Positions 1 through 7,078 of a DNA stretch of 41,218 nt are shown here, piece by piece. The notes beneath the pieces are model-generated. The model searched no databases, was not told the DNA's origin, and saw nothing but the letters and a program-made list of their open reading frames with translations. The translations under genes and the position numbers were made by a program. The stretch's first letter is position 1; every line of letters begins with the position of its first letter. The DNA is from Dehalococcoidia bacterium (GTDB lineage Bacteria > Chloroflexota > Dehalococcoidia > Dehalococcoidales > JAUVZA01), in assembly GCA_030602805.1 (NCBI GenBank), contig JAUVZA010000004.1:1-41218 (forward strand), written 5' to 3'.

Positions 1-1427
1 GGCTGAAGGAAGAACTAAAACCCCGCCAGGATGTGGTCGACTTGATTTCTGAAGCTATAGAGGAGCAGCCTTCACCTAATTTAGGTGAGGGTGGCGTAGT
101 CAGGCAAGGATTTTCTGAGGAACTGGATAGCCTTCGCCTGGCATCTAAGAGTGCTAAGCAATATCTGGCTAATCTGGAGAGTCAGGAACGAGAGAAAACC
201 GGGATTAAATCGCTAAAGGTAGGCTTTAATAAGGTCTTCGGTTACTATATTGAGGTGTCCAAATCTAACCTGTCTCAGGTGCCTCAGCACTATATCAGGA
301 AGCAGACACTGGTTGGTGGTGAGCGCTTTTTCACCCCGGAGCTAAAAGAGTATGAGTCGCTGATTTTGAATGCTCAGGATAGGCTTGCTGAGCTTGAGAC
401 TGATATCTTTCGTCGGGTATGCCATCAGGTAGCCACCGCCAGCGAGCGCATTCTGGCTGTAGCCGATGCTCTGGCTAATACGGATGTTTTCTCCAGCTTG
501 GCTGAGGTAGCTATGCGCTATAGCTATGTCCGCCCCAAGTTAACTACGGATAACGAGATAATTATTAAAGAAGGACGCCACCCGGTAGTAGAGGGAAGCC
601 TGATTGATAGTAGCTTTGTGCCTAATGACACCTACTTATCTAATGATGATGCCCAGCTTATTATTCTTACTGGTCCTAATATGGCGGGAAAGTCAACCTA
701 CTTGAGGCAGGTAGCCTTGATTGTGCTTTTGGCGCAGATTGGTAGCTTTGTCCCAGCCTCCTCAGCTACTATTGGTGTAGTTGACCGTATCTTTACCCGA
801 ATTGGTGCCAGGGAGGATATAGCGGCGGGTCAATCTACCTTTATGGTGGAGATGGTGGAGGCAGCCAATATTCTGAATAATGCTACACCGCGCTCGCTAA
901 TTATCCTTGATGAGATTGGGCGGGGCACCAGCACCTACGATGGGCTGTCTATAGCCCGGGCGGTGGCTGAGTATATCCATAATTATCCCAAGCTTGGGGC
1001 AAAGACGCTGTTTGCCACTCATTTTCATGAGATGGTAGAGCTAGCTGGTTTTCTGCCCCGGGTGAAGAACTTCAATATTGCTGTAGCCGAGGAGGGTGGG
1101 GAGGTCATCTTTTTATACAGGATTGTGCCCGGCGGGGTTGATAAAAGCTACGGTATTCATGTAGCTAAGCTGGCCGGGCTGCCCAAATCGGTGGTGCATC
1201 GGGCTCAGGAGGTATTGGAAGAGCTTGAGGAGGATAGCGGTAAAGCCTTGGCTAAACGCTCACCCAAGGGCCGCCGACCCAAAGAAGCAGTGCCTCAACA
1301 ATTGCCTCTCTTAGGGCAAAAGTCACCGCTTTTAGAAGAACTGGAGAAACTTGAGATTGACTCCCTCACCCCGCTGGAAGCCCTAACCAAGCTCTACGAA
1401 TTACAAAAGAAGGCAAGGGAGGGGTAA
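1..1427 (+). CDS. mutS: DNA mismatch repair protein MutS, 3' part (5' end outside window)
   Basis: MutS recognises base mismatches in newly replicated DNA and uses ATP to recruit the rest of the repair machinery. The frame is open to the left edge (first whole codon at 3), so this is the lever/clamp and ATPase part of a protein usually near 850 residues. The conserved EGGV(V/I)R clamp-entry segment and the GIKSLKVG(F/Y)NKVFGYYIE block are present. The Walker A motif GPNMAGKST lies at 672-698, the Walker B segment LIILDEIGRGTSTYDG at about 896-943, and the ATHFHEM switch at 1014-1034. The C-terminal tail keeps the PLLGQ-like linker and the PLEALTKLYEL helix. Identification is secure. No terminator with a T-tract follows; the 259 bases to the next gene hold only a 6-bp hairpin (1440-1455). 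Confidence 0.97.
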   Translation, partial: LKEELKPRQDVVDLISEAIEEQPSPNLGEGGVVRQGFSEELDSLRLASKSAKQYLANLESQEREKTGIKSLKVGFNKVFGYYIEVSKSNLSQVPQHYIRKQTLVGGERFFTPELKEYESLILNAQDRLAELETDIFRRVCHQVATASERILAVADALANTDVFSSLAEVAMRYSYVRPKLTTDNEIIIKEGRHPVVEGSLIDSSFVPNDTYLSNDDAQLIILTGPNMAGKSTYLRQVALIVLLAQIGSFVPASSATIGVVDRIFTRIGAREDIAAGQSTFMVEMVEAANILNNATPRSLIILDEIGRGTSTYDGLSIARAVAEYIHNYPKLGAKTLFATHFHEMVELAGFLPRVKNFNIAVAEEGGEVIFLYRIVPGGVDKSYGIHVAKLAGLPKSVVHRAQEVLEELEEDSGKALAKRSPKGRRPKEAVPQQLPLLGQKSPLLEELEKLEIDSLTPLEALTKLYELQKKAREG

Positions 1428-1686
1428 GACAGACCAATCAAGTAAACGCTTACTTACACTGTCGTCAACTCGTTGATGTGGCCTCCCATGCCTTTTAACC
1501 TATTCTGCCACTAAGGCAAGCCTTTGCGACTGGACGTTTACACGGCCTTGACGATAAGGTAACATTTTTGATATAGTTCACTAAACAAGGCTACACAATG
1601 ATTCCAGAAAGGTCTTAGGCGGCAAACTTGAAAGGTGGTCGCCAGTTTATTGTTGTCATACAAACGATGAGAAAGGAGGGCAAGCA

Positions 1687-2184
1687 TTGACTGTTACAGC
1701 ATTAACAGCTCACAGGGTCCTCGACGAACTCAAGAAATGTGGCATTACCCATATCGTTTGGCTTCCCAGTAGCGAGACCCGATTCATGGATGACGCCATG
1801 ATGAGCCAACACGAACTCACCCTCGTTGGGGTATGTCGTGAGGGAGAGGCTATAGCTATCGCTGCCGGTCTCATGCTAGGGAGCAAGGAACCAGTGGTGA
1901 TGCACCAAAACACTGGCTTCTTCGAGTCGGGAGATTCGGTTAGAGGTTTAGCCTTGGGTCTCCGACTTCCCCTGCTCCTACTGATCGGCTACCGAGGTTG
2001 GCGACGCGACGCCCCTATAACCGATTCTGCTGCCATCTTCACTGAGCCGATTCTGGACACTTGGGGCATTAAACACTACTTGGTGGAGACTGACCGAGAC
2101 GTGGAAAGAATCTCAATGGGCTACAAGGAAGCGCACGAGACTAACAAGCCGGTGGCGATTCTAATTGGACGGGAGTATGAATAA
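1687..2184 (+). CDS. Split ThDP-dependent 2-oxoacid decarboxylase, PYR-domain subunit (ComD-like)
   Basis: This 165-residue protein matches the pyrimidine-binding half of thiamine-diphosphate enzymes, in the size and arrangement of sulfopyruvate decarboxylase alpha (ComD) or the N-terminal half of phosphonopyruvate decarboxylase. The activating glutamate is probably Glu52 in CREGEA, followed by an A-rich helix and the QNTGF segment typical of this branch. The TTG start is set by a strong GGAGGG site about 8 bases upstream. The PP-domain partner starts two bases after the stop, so the two are surely co-translated. The substrate cannot be read from sequence: sulfopyruvate, phosphonopyruvate or another 3-substituted pyruvate are all possible. 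No coenzyme M genes are nearby. Codon use looks richer in C-ending codons than in mutS. Confidence 0.8.
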   Translation: MTVTALTAHRVLDELKKCGITHIVWLPSSETRFMDDAMMSQHELTLVGVCREGEAIAIAAGLMLGSKEPVVMHQNTGFFESGDSVRGLALGLRLPLLLLIGYRGWRRDAPITDSAAIFTEPILDTWGIKHYLVETDRDVERISMGYKEAHETNKPVAILIGREYE

Positions 2185-2186
2185 CC

Positions 2187-2759
2187 ATGATGGAAAGCTT
2201 CGAAGCCCTAAAGGTTATTTCGCAGCATCGGGGCAACGCAATTATAGTTGCTACCATGACGGCACACCTCGAATGGCCCCAGATATCTACCAATCCAGAT
2301 CTAGACCTAATGTTTAGCGGAGCCATGGGAAAAGCCTCATCTATGGGTCTGGGATTAGCTTTGGCTCAGCCTGACAAGAAGGTCATTGTGCTGGATGGTG
2401 ATGGCAGCCTCCTGATGAACCTGGGCAGTTTAGTGACCATTGCCAACATGGCTCCTCGTAACCTGATTCACTTCGTGTTCGAGAACACTGTTTACCGTAT
2501 TACTGGGGGCCAGCCCATTCCTGCGGCTGGCAAATTCAGTTTCATAGCCCTAGCTAGAGATGCAGGGTATGCCAACGTGCATGAGTTCGAGGACTTGGAG
2601 AGCTTGGAAAACAACTTAGAAACTGTCATAAACCAAGTAGGGCCTACCTTTGTCTGTCTGAAACTTCTACCAGCTACCGAGAGGCCGCCCTTCCCATTTG
2701 TTAGAACTGCCGACATAATCTCTCGATTCAGGGCAGCCTTACAGCGCTCTTCTCACTAG
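2187..2759 (+). CDS. Split ThDP-dependent 2-oxoacid decarboxylase, PP-domain subunit (ComE-like)
   Basis: This is the diphosphate-binding partner of the preceding gene, 190 residues, matching sulfopyruvate decarboxylase beta (ComE) or the C-terminal half of phosphonopyruvate decarboxylase. The ThDP/Mg motif is clear: GDGS at residues 71-74 and the closing Asn at residue 100 (FEN), a spacing usual for the family. The GAMGKASSMGLGLALA segment is the conserved glycine-rich entry to the domain. Two adjacent ATG codons (2187, 2190) could both start; the first is taken. The two subunits should form a heteromer with active sites at their interface. After the stop, the same frame continues into a short echo of the MutS tail, described separately. 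Confidence 0.8.
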   Translation: MMESFEALKVISQHRGNAIIVATMTAHLEWPQISTNPDLDLMFSGAMGKASSMGLGLALAQPDKKVIVLDGDGSLLMNLGSLVTIANMAPRNLIHFVFENTVYRITGGQPIPAAGKFSFIALARDAGYANVHEFEDLESLENNLETVINQVGPTFVCLKLLPATERPPFPFVRTADIISRFRAALQRSSH

Positions 2760-2843
2760 CCAGCCCAGCAGCTATCCTTCTTCGGGCAAAAACCGCCACT
2801 TTTGGAGGAGGGGGTCTCAGGGGTAAGGCAAAAGCCTCACTAA
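2760..2843 (+). pseudogene. Divergent remnant of a mutS 3' end
   Basis: Right after the ComE-like stop, the same frame reads PAQQLSFFGQKPPLLEE (2760-2810). It matches the tail of the MutS in this window (QQLPLLGQKSPLLEE, 1296-1340) at 11 of 15 residues. By hand count 30 of 45 bases are identical, most differences being in third codon positions. That pattern points to shared coding ancestry rather than a recent copy. The match stops at 2810; the frame runs to a stop at 2841. It is too short to be functional. The likeliest reading is that the decarboxylase pair came in on a segment from a relative carrying its own mutS end. Confidence 0.55.
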
Positions 2844-2869
2844 ATAACTTTATTCAGGCAGAAAGCCTA

Positions 2870-3631
2870 TCAGCCGTTTTTGACTACATAATTTCTCAGT
2901 GTGCCTATCGGCTCTATCTTTATCTCTACCGTATCGCCGGGATACATCGGACCAATGCCGCTGGGGGTACCGGTAGCGATGATATCACCCGGCAGCAGAG
3001 TCATTACATGGGATATGAAATTTATCAGTTCTGGAACGGAGTAGATAAGGTCGTTAGTGTTGCCCTGCTGTTTGAGCTCCCCGTTTAGGTATGTTTCCAA
3101 GACAACACTTCCCGGGTCAAGTGCAGTCTCGATACAGGGTCCAACGGCGGCAAAGGTATTAAAACCCTTGCCTCGAGTCCACTGCTTGTCCAAGCTTTGC
3201 AGGTCACGCGCCGTAGTATCGTTAAAGCAAGTGTAGCCCAAGACATAGTCTAGTGCGCCTTCTACTGATACTCGCCATACTGGTTTCTTTATCACTACTC
3301 CCAATTCGCCTTCGTAGTCAACTCTGTGGGAGGCAGAGGGATAAGTGATATTATCCTCAGGTCCTATCACTGCCGTTGATGGTTTCAGGAAAATTAAGGG
3401 GGCGTTGGGTAATGGCATTTTGGCTTCTTCAGCGTGGGCGCGGTAGTTGAGCCCTAAAGCCACTATTTTGGAGGGTAGGCATGGGGACAGGAGTTTAACC
3501 TCGTTTAGCTGATAGTAGCGGTCAGAAGGTTTGAGGTAGCGGTAAGGCTTATCCTCAATACCCTGAATGGATCCGCCATCTAAAATGCCATACCTGACCT
3601 TATTATCAACGGAAAAACGCACAATCTTCAT
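2870..3631 (-). CDS. Fumarylacetoacetate hydrolase family protein
   Basis: The FAH fold includes fumarylpyruvate hydrolases, acylpyruvases, oxaloacetate decarboxylases and hydroxyhepta-dienedioate isomerases, all acting on 2-oxo acids with a divalent metal. The 253-residue length fits the short bacterial type. Visible landmarks are the N-terminal GLNYRAHAEE, metal ligands in DYEGE (Glu107, Glu109) and FND (Asp138), the KGFNTF segment, and the closing GDIIATGTPSGIG block. It lies downstream of, and on the same strand as, the pyruvate-kinase-C-like gene, with 147 bases between that hold a hairpin. It converges on the ComDE-like pair, which also handles 2-oxo acids; a link is possible but unproven. 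The exact substrate is not decidable. Confidence 0.9.
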   Translation of the reverse strand: MKIVRFSVDNKVRYGILDGGSIQGIEDKPYRYLKPSDRYYQLNEVKLLSPCLPSKIVALGLNYRAHAEEAKMPLPNAPLIFLKPSTAVIGPEDNITYPSASHRVDYEGELGVVIKKPVWRVSVEGALDYVLGYTCFNDTTARDLQSLDKQWTRGKGFNTFAAVGPCIETALDPGSVVLETYLNGELKQQGNTNDLIYSVPELINFISHVMTLLPGDIIATGTPSGIGPMYPGDTVEIKIEPIGTLRNYVVKNG

Positions 3632-3701
3632 GAGTTGGGAACAAGTTTACCTGCGTTGGTAATAGATTGCAAGTTTTCGCCCTTTCAAAAAACAATTTCC
3701 C

Positions 3702-3725
3702 TCCCCTCCTTGAAAAGAGAGGGGA
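3702..3725. repeat. Small hairpin repeat between two leftward genes
   Basis: The arms TCCCCTC (3702-3708) and GAGGGGA (3719-3725) pair perfectly around a 10-base loop. The C/G-run style resembles the hairpins at 4434-4623. It sits between the pyruvate-kinase-C-like gene and the FAH gene, where it could attenuate transcription, but no T-tract follows on either strand. Confidence 0.5.
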
Positions 3726-3778
3726 TTAGGGTGTCGACAGAGTCGCCTCTGACGAGGTGAGGTCACCATGTTAAAATG

Positions 3779-4342
3779 TTAAAAGTGTGGTTTGCACAAA
3801 ATCTCTTTGACCTTAAGGTCGAAAAAGTCACTGGAATTAACCGGTCTGAGCACTACCGCGGTATCGGCGCCTCGGCCGGTGCCACCGATAGCAATAACAT
3901 CTTCATCGGTGCGCACCAGACCGCCGTCAGCTGCCATCACCGCTATCTCACCAACAACCTTCATCCCCTGCCCAAAGATACGCAGAGTATTGGCGACTAT
4001 ATCTCCAATGATATAAGTATTAAATTTCTTACGCATGGCGGCACTCAATCCGCTAAAGGCGTGGGTAGTGGTAAATACTACGCCACCCTTACTCTCAACT
4101 ATTTTCCTATTCTCCTCGGTGAATTCTTGGGTATTGGGTCCACGCATGCCAGTAAAGTGGCTTACCGCAATTATTTTAAACCCACTGAAAGCCTCAGTAG
4201 CTTTTACTGCAGTATCACCTACTGTGGATGCTACCACTATAGTTTTGATACCCAGCTCCTCGGCTCGCTGTCTGGCGATACGTAGCACTTCCTCAGTATT
4301 CTCCCTACCAGGATTTTCAAAATAGGTTGTCTTTAATTCCAT
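3779..4342 (-). CDS. Standalone pyruvate kinase C-terminal (alpha/beta) domain protein
   Basis: This 187-residue protein is a free-standing version of the C-terminal domain of pyruvate kinase, which in the full enzyme binds allosteric effectors. It has no TIM-barrel catalytic domain. The core reads TIVVASTVGDTAVKATEAF, then KIIAVSHFTG, GGVVFTTTHAFSG and a final TAVVLRPVNS strand. An ATG 24 bases further upstream is possible, but its codons overlap the AAGGAGG ribosome site, so the start at 4342 (MELKTTYF) is preferred. Such proteins occur in archaea and anaerobic bacteria; to my knowledge their role is unsettled. It precedes the FAH gene on the same strand. Confidence 0.82.
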   Translation of the reverse strand: MELKTTYFENPGRENTEEVLRIARQRAEELGIKTIVVASTVGDTAVKATEAFSGFKIIAVSHFTGMRGPNTQEFTEENRKIVESKGGVVFTTTHAFSGLSAAMRKKFNTYIIGDIVANTLRIFGQGMKVVGEIAVMAADGGLVRTDEDVIAIGGTGRGADTAVVLRPVNSSDFFDLKVKEILCKPHF

Positions 4343-4433
4343 TGCCTTTAAAAACCTCCTTCTCAAATGGTTTATGATATTCTACCACTAGACGCAAGTC
4401 TTTACTACTGTCTAGTAACCCTATCCCCTGTAT

Positions 4434-4623
4434 CCCCTTCCCCTTACCAAGGGGAAGGGGAAGTAGTAGTAAGAGGGGCTAACGCCCCTCATAAACACCC
4501 CCAATATTTTGGGGAGATAAGAAAGTTTAAGAGAGGCTTCGCCTCTCTTTATATAATACCTCCCCCTCTCCTTGGTAAGGAGAGGTTCTGCCCTTAAGGG
4601 CTTGTCCCCTGCGGTGACCGCAG
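4434..4623. repeat. Cluster of about seven perfect hairpins upstream of argJ
   Basis: Successive perfect inverted repeats occupy this intergenic stretch. They are a 12-bp stem (4434-4445 / 4449-4460), GAGGGGC/GCCCCTC (4473-4490), CCCCAA/TTGGGG (4499-4514), AAGAGAGGC/GCCTCTCTT (4529-4549), CCTCTCCTT/AAGGAGAGG (4565-4585), the 12-bp palindrome GCCCTTAAGGGC (4590-4601), and CTGCGG/CCGCAG (4609-4623). All have loops of 0-4 bases. The fourth unit plus the start of the fifth recurs after argB at 6781. There are no regular spacers, so this is not a CRISPR array. It separates the divergent leftward pair from argJ. Confidence 0.85.
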
Positions 4624-4670
4624 TAGCCCAGAGGGGGGATAAAGGGGGTGAGGTTGGTACTCCAGTCTCA

Positions 4671-4700
4671 TTGCTTTGGTTATGTTCAGTATGATATAGT
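4671..4700 (+). promoter_or_regulatory. Possible promoter of argJ-argB
   Basis: TTGCTT (4671-4676) and TATAGT (4695-4700) are 18 bases apart. Transcription from here would begin within a few bases of the argJ ATG at 4711, giving an almost leaderless message. No Shine-Dalgarno sequence is visible before that ATG, which fits. The -35 match is only fair. Confidence 0.35.
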
Positions 4701-4710
4701 TTAGTCAATA

Positions 4711-5931
4711 ATGGATGCTAAGATTGAGTTTATTCCTGGGGGCACGGTTACCTCACCTAAGGGGTTTCGGGCCGGTGCTACCTGCGCTGGGATAAAGAAA
4801 GAAGCTAATCATGGTTTAGACCTGGGCATCCTTTTTTCTGAAGCGTCGTGTGTGGCTACAGCTCTATTTACTACTAATAAGGTTAAGGCGGCACCTATAG
4901 TTTTGTGTCAAGAGCGGTTACAAGGTGGGAGAGCAGTAGCTGTAGTGGTAAATAGTGGTTGTGCCAATGCGTTTACTGGTGAGCAAGGTCTTAGGGATGC
5001 TGTTGAGATGGCAGGTTTAGCCGCTGAGAGGATTGGGGTATCACCTGAGAACGTTCTAGTGGCTAGTACCGGGGTGATTGGGGAGCAGTTGCCTATGAAG
5101 CTAATAAGACCTGGCATAGAGCAGATTGTTCTTTCTACCGAGGGCGGTCATTCGCTGGTAAAAGCGATGATGACCACCGATACCGTGCCTAAGGAGGTAG
5201 CAGCTAGGGTTGGTGGCAGTGGGTGTATTATTGGTGGGGTAACCAAAGGCTCAGGGATGATTCATCCTGAGCTGGCGACTATGCTTTGTTTCTTAACTAC
5301 TGACGCCGCCGTAGACCTAGATTTTCTCAAGTTGGCGCTGCGGAAGGCGGTGGCTCTTTCCTTTAATATGGTTTCAGTTGATGGGGATACCAGTCCTAAT
5401 GATATGGTTCTAGTAATGGCTAACGGGCTGGCGGGAAATAAGTCCACTCGCCTAGGCGAGCAAGATAGCAGGCAAGCTAGTGTTTTTCAGCAAGCTCTTG
5501 GCCAGGTTTGTATCTATCTGGCTAAATCTATTGCCCGTGATGGCGAGGGGGCAAGCAAGCTTATTGAGGTTACTGTTAGCGGAGCACCTAGTGTTGCTGA
5601 AGCCAGGTTAGCTGCCAGAACAATAGTAAGTTCACCCTTGGTGAAGACAGCGGTGCATGGCAGTGACCCTAACTGGGGACGGATTATAGCCGCAGTGGGG
5701 CGGAGTGGGGTGGAGGTAGTGGAATCAAAGATTGACCTTTACATTGGGGATATCGGTGTGGTAAAGGGGGGTAGACCTTTGCCCTTTGATAAGAGGAGTG
5801 TTGTAGAGGTTTTAAGAGGAAGTGAGGTATCTATAGGCTTAAATCTTAACCTGGGCACGGCTCCAGCCACCGCTTGGGGCTGTGACCTGTCTGAGGAATA
5901 TGTAACTATTAACAGTCAGTACACAACTTGA
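4711..5931 (+). CDS. argJ: Bifunctional glutamate N-acetyltransferase / ornithine acetyltransferase ArgJ
   Basis: ArgJ moves the acetyl group from N-acetylornithine to glutamate in the cyclic arginine pathway; some forms also use acetyl-CoA. The 406 residues match the full family length. The autocleavage site is present as KGSGMIHPELATML, with Thr190 as the expected new N-terminal nucleophile. The oxyanion-hole segment STGVIGE (about 119-125) and NSGCANAFTG (81-90) are intact, and the C-terminus EYVTINSQYTT is typical. The precursor should split into alpha and beta chains. argB follows after 32 bases, so the two form an arginine operon. Whether it is mono- or bifunctional cannot be told from sequence alone. 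Confidence 0.96.
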   Translation: MDAKIEFIPGGTVTSPKGFRAGATCAGIKKEANHGLDLGILFSEASCVATALFTTNKVKAAPIVLCQERLQGGRAVAVVVNSGCANAFTGEQGLRDAVEMAGLAAERIGVSPENVLVASTGVIGEQLPMKLIRPGIEQIVLSTEGGHSLVKAMMTTDTVPKEVAARVGGSGCIIGGVTKGSGMIHPELATMLCFLTTDAAVDLDFLKLALRKAVALSFNMVSVDGDTSPNDMVLVMANGLAGNKSTRLGEQDSRQASVFQQALGQVCIYLAKSIARDGEGASKLIEVTVSGAPSVAEARLAARTIVSSPLVKTAVHGSDPNWGRIIAAVGRSGVEVVESKIDLYIGDIGVVKGGRPLPFDKRSVVEVLRGSEVSIGLNLNLGTAPATAWGCDLSEEYVTINSQYTT

Positions 5932-5963
5932 TAAATTGTTTATCAACGGAAGTTTGAAGAGGA

Positions 5964-6770
5964 TTGGGTAGTAAGTTGGATAAAATTATTGTGGTTAAGC
6001 TCGGTGGTGTTACATTAGGTAGCCAAGATACTTCTATTGAGGATGTAGTTGAGCTTCAGCGGCAGGGTAAACTATTGATTATAGTGCACGGTGGAGGCAA
6101 ATTAGTAACTGAGTGGCTTACCAAGCGAGGTATTTCCAGCCGATTTGTCCAGGGCGAACGGGTAACTGATAGAGCGACCCTTGAGGTGGTGATTTCAGTG
6201 CTAGCTGGCTTAGTCAACAAGAAGATTGTAGCTGCTATCAACAGTCTGGGAGGACAGGCGGTAGGTATTAGCGGCGTAGACGGAGCTCTTATTCAAAGTG
6301 AGGTTACGGACATAGAGCTGGGCTATGTTGGTAGAATGGTGAAGGTAAACCTTGCTCCCTTGGAAGCTCTCTTACAATCAGGTTATATCCCGGTAGTGGC
6401 TCCGCTTGGCCTCCGTTCTAGAGATAAATCAGACAAAGCACCACAGATACTTAACATTAATGCTGATGTTGTAGCTGGTGAAATCGCTGCCGTCATTGGA
6501 GCCGAAAGACTTATCTTTTTAACCGATGTGGTTGGTATCTGTAACCAGCAAGGCAGGTTGCTGCCTCAGCTATCGCCCAGTGAAGCTGAAGCTTTAATGG
6601 TTTCAGGTGTGGCTTCGGGGGGGATGATTCCCAAGATTAAAGCCTGTCTGAGAGCCTTGTCTAATACTTCAACTACCTGCATTATAGATGGTGGACAGCC
6701 CCATTCCTTGTTCAGGAATGTAGAGGAAGGTAGTGGCGGCACAACAATAAAGGCCTCTAGTCGAAGGTAA
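5964..6770 (+). CDS. argB: Acetylglutamate kinase ArgB
   Basis: ArgB phosphorylates N-acetylglutamate, the step after ArgJ's product. The amino-acid-kinase fold is clear: VKLGG near the N-terminus, VHGGGK (about 41-46), the NINADVVAGEIA block that contacts substrate, LTDVVGI, and GMIPKIKACL near the end. The usual GGNAM is GGVTL here, a variation I treat as within family range. The start is uncertain: TTG at 5964 lies almost on the AAGAGG ribosome site, while TTG at 5976 has 13 bases of spacing. Length is 268 or 264 residues. It is directly followed by a hairpin copy at 6781. Confidence 0.94.
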   Translation: MGSKLDKIIVVKLGGVTLGSQDTSIEDVVELQRQGKLLIIVHGGGKLVTEWLTKRGISSRFVQGERVTDRATLEVVISVLAGLVNKKIVAAINSLGGQAVGISGVDGALIQSEVTDIELGYVGRMVKVNLAPLEALLQSGYIPVVAPLGLRSRDKSDKAPQILNINADVVAGEIAAVIGAERLIFLTDVVGICNQQGRLLPQLSPSEAEALMVSGVASGGMIPKIKACLRALSNTSTTCIIDGGQPHSLFRNVEEGSGGTTIKASSRR

Positions 6771-6780
6771 CGGAGAGTGT

Positions 6781-6801
6781 AAGAGAGGCTTTGCCTCTCT
6801 T
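6781..6801. repeat. Second copy of the argJ-upstream hairpin
   Basis: AAGAGAGGC (6781-6789) and GCCTCTCTT (6793-6801) pair perfectly around TTT, repeating the unit at 4529-4549. It is followed, as there, by a CCCCCTCTCCTT run, but here the second hairpin lacks its right arm. It lies 10 bases after argB and may help end transcription, though no long T-tract follows. Confidence 0.75.
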
Positions 6802-6834
6802 CAGAAGACCCCCCTCTCCTTTGGCCGAGCGGTA

Positions 6835-6919
6835 TGAAAGGTATAACTTTTGTTAAGACTTTCTCCTTAGCCCAGTAAAAGCCTTTAAGACCGGGGTATT
6901 TATCCAGAAGCTTATCCAC
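6835..6919 (-). pseudogene. Unidentified 5' gene scrap
   Basis: On the minus strand a GTG at 6919 opens a plausible coding stretch (VDKLLDKYPGLKGFYWAKEK, then VLTKVIPF) that loses coding character where the hairpin repeat region begins, near 6830. Its amino-acid make-up looks like a real N-terminus, but I do not recognise the family. With the neighbouring scrap it looks like the junction of two genes from another location. Confidence 0.3.
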
Positions 6920-6922
6920 TTT

Positions 6923-7078
6923 TTACTTTTTCTCGTTGCTGAGCCTTTCCCTGCCTACCAGAAATACCTTCTTCGGTATCTGCACCTTTCTCTTTCGGTA
7001 TACATCCTGCTCTATTCTTCTAGCTTCATCTACCCTCGTATTGGAATCGGCAATCACGTGGATATCGCCGCTCCTTCG
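6923..7078 (-). pseudogene. Unidentified 3' gene scrap
   Basis: A 51-codon minus-strand frame between stops at 7079-7081 and 6923-6925 reads like the end of a protein: RRSGDIHVIADSNTRVDEAR, then a charged helix and IPKKVFLVGRERLS. I cannot name the family. It is cut off where the substrate-binding-protein fragment begins on the opposite strand. Confidence 0.35.

Noticed and set aside
72-98. Palindrome CACCTAA-T-TTAGGTG in mutS, resembling an inserted palindromic element
   Set aside because: The encoded PSPNLGEGGVVR aligns with the normal MutS segment before the EGGVIR motif, so nothing is inserted.
3776-4325. Three rightward open frames of 74-169 codons
   Set aside because: They are antisense shadows of the pyruvate-kinase-C-like gene, which has clear homology and a ribosome site.
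4434-4623. Repeated hairpins as a CRISPR array
   Set aside because: Units differ in sequence and length, there are no equal spacers, and no cas genes are present.
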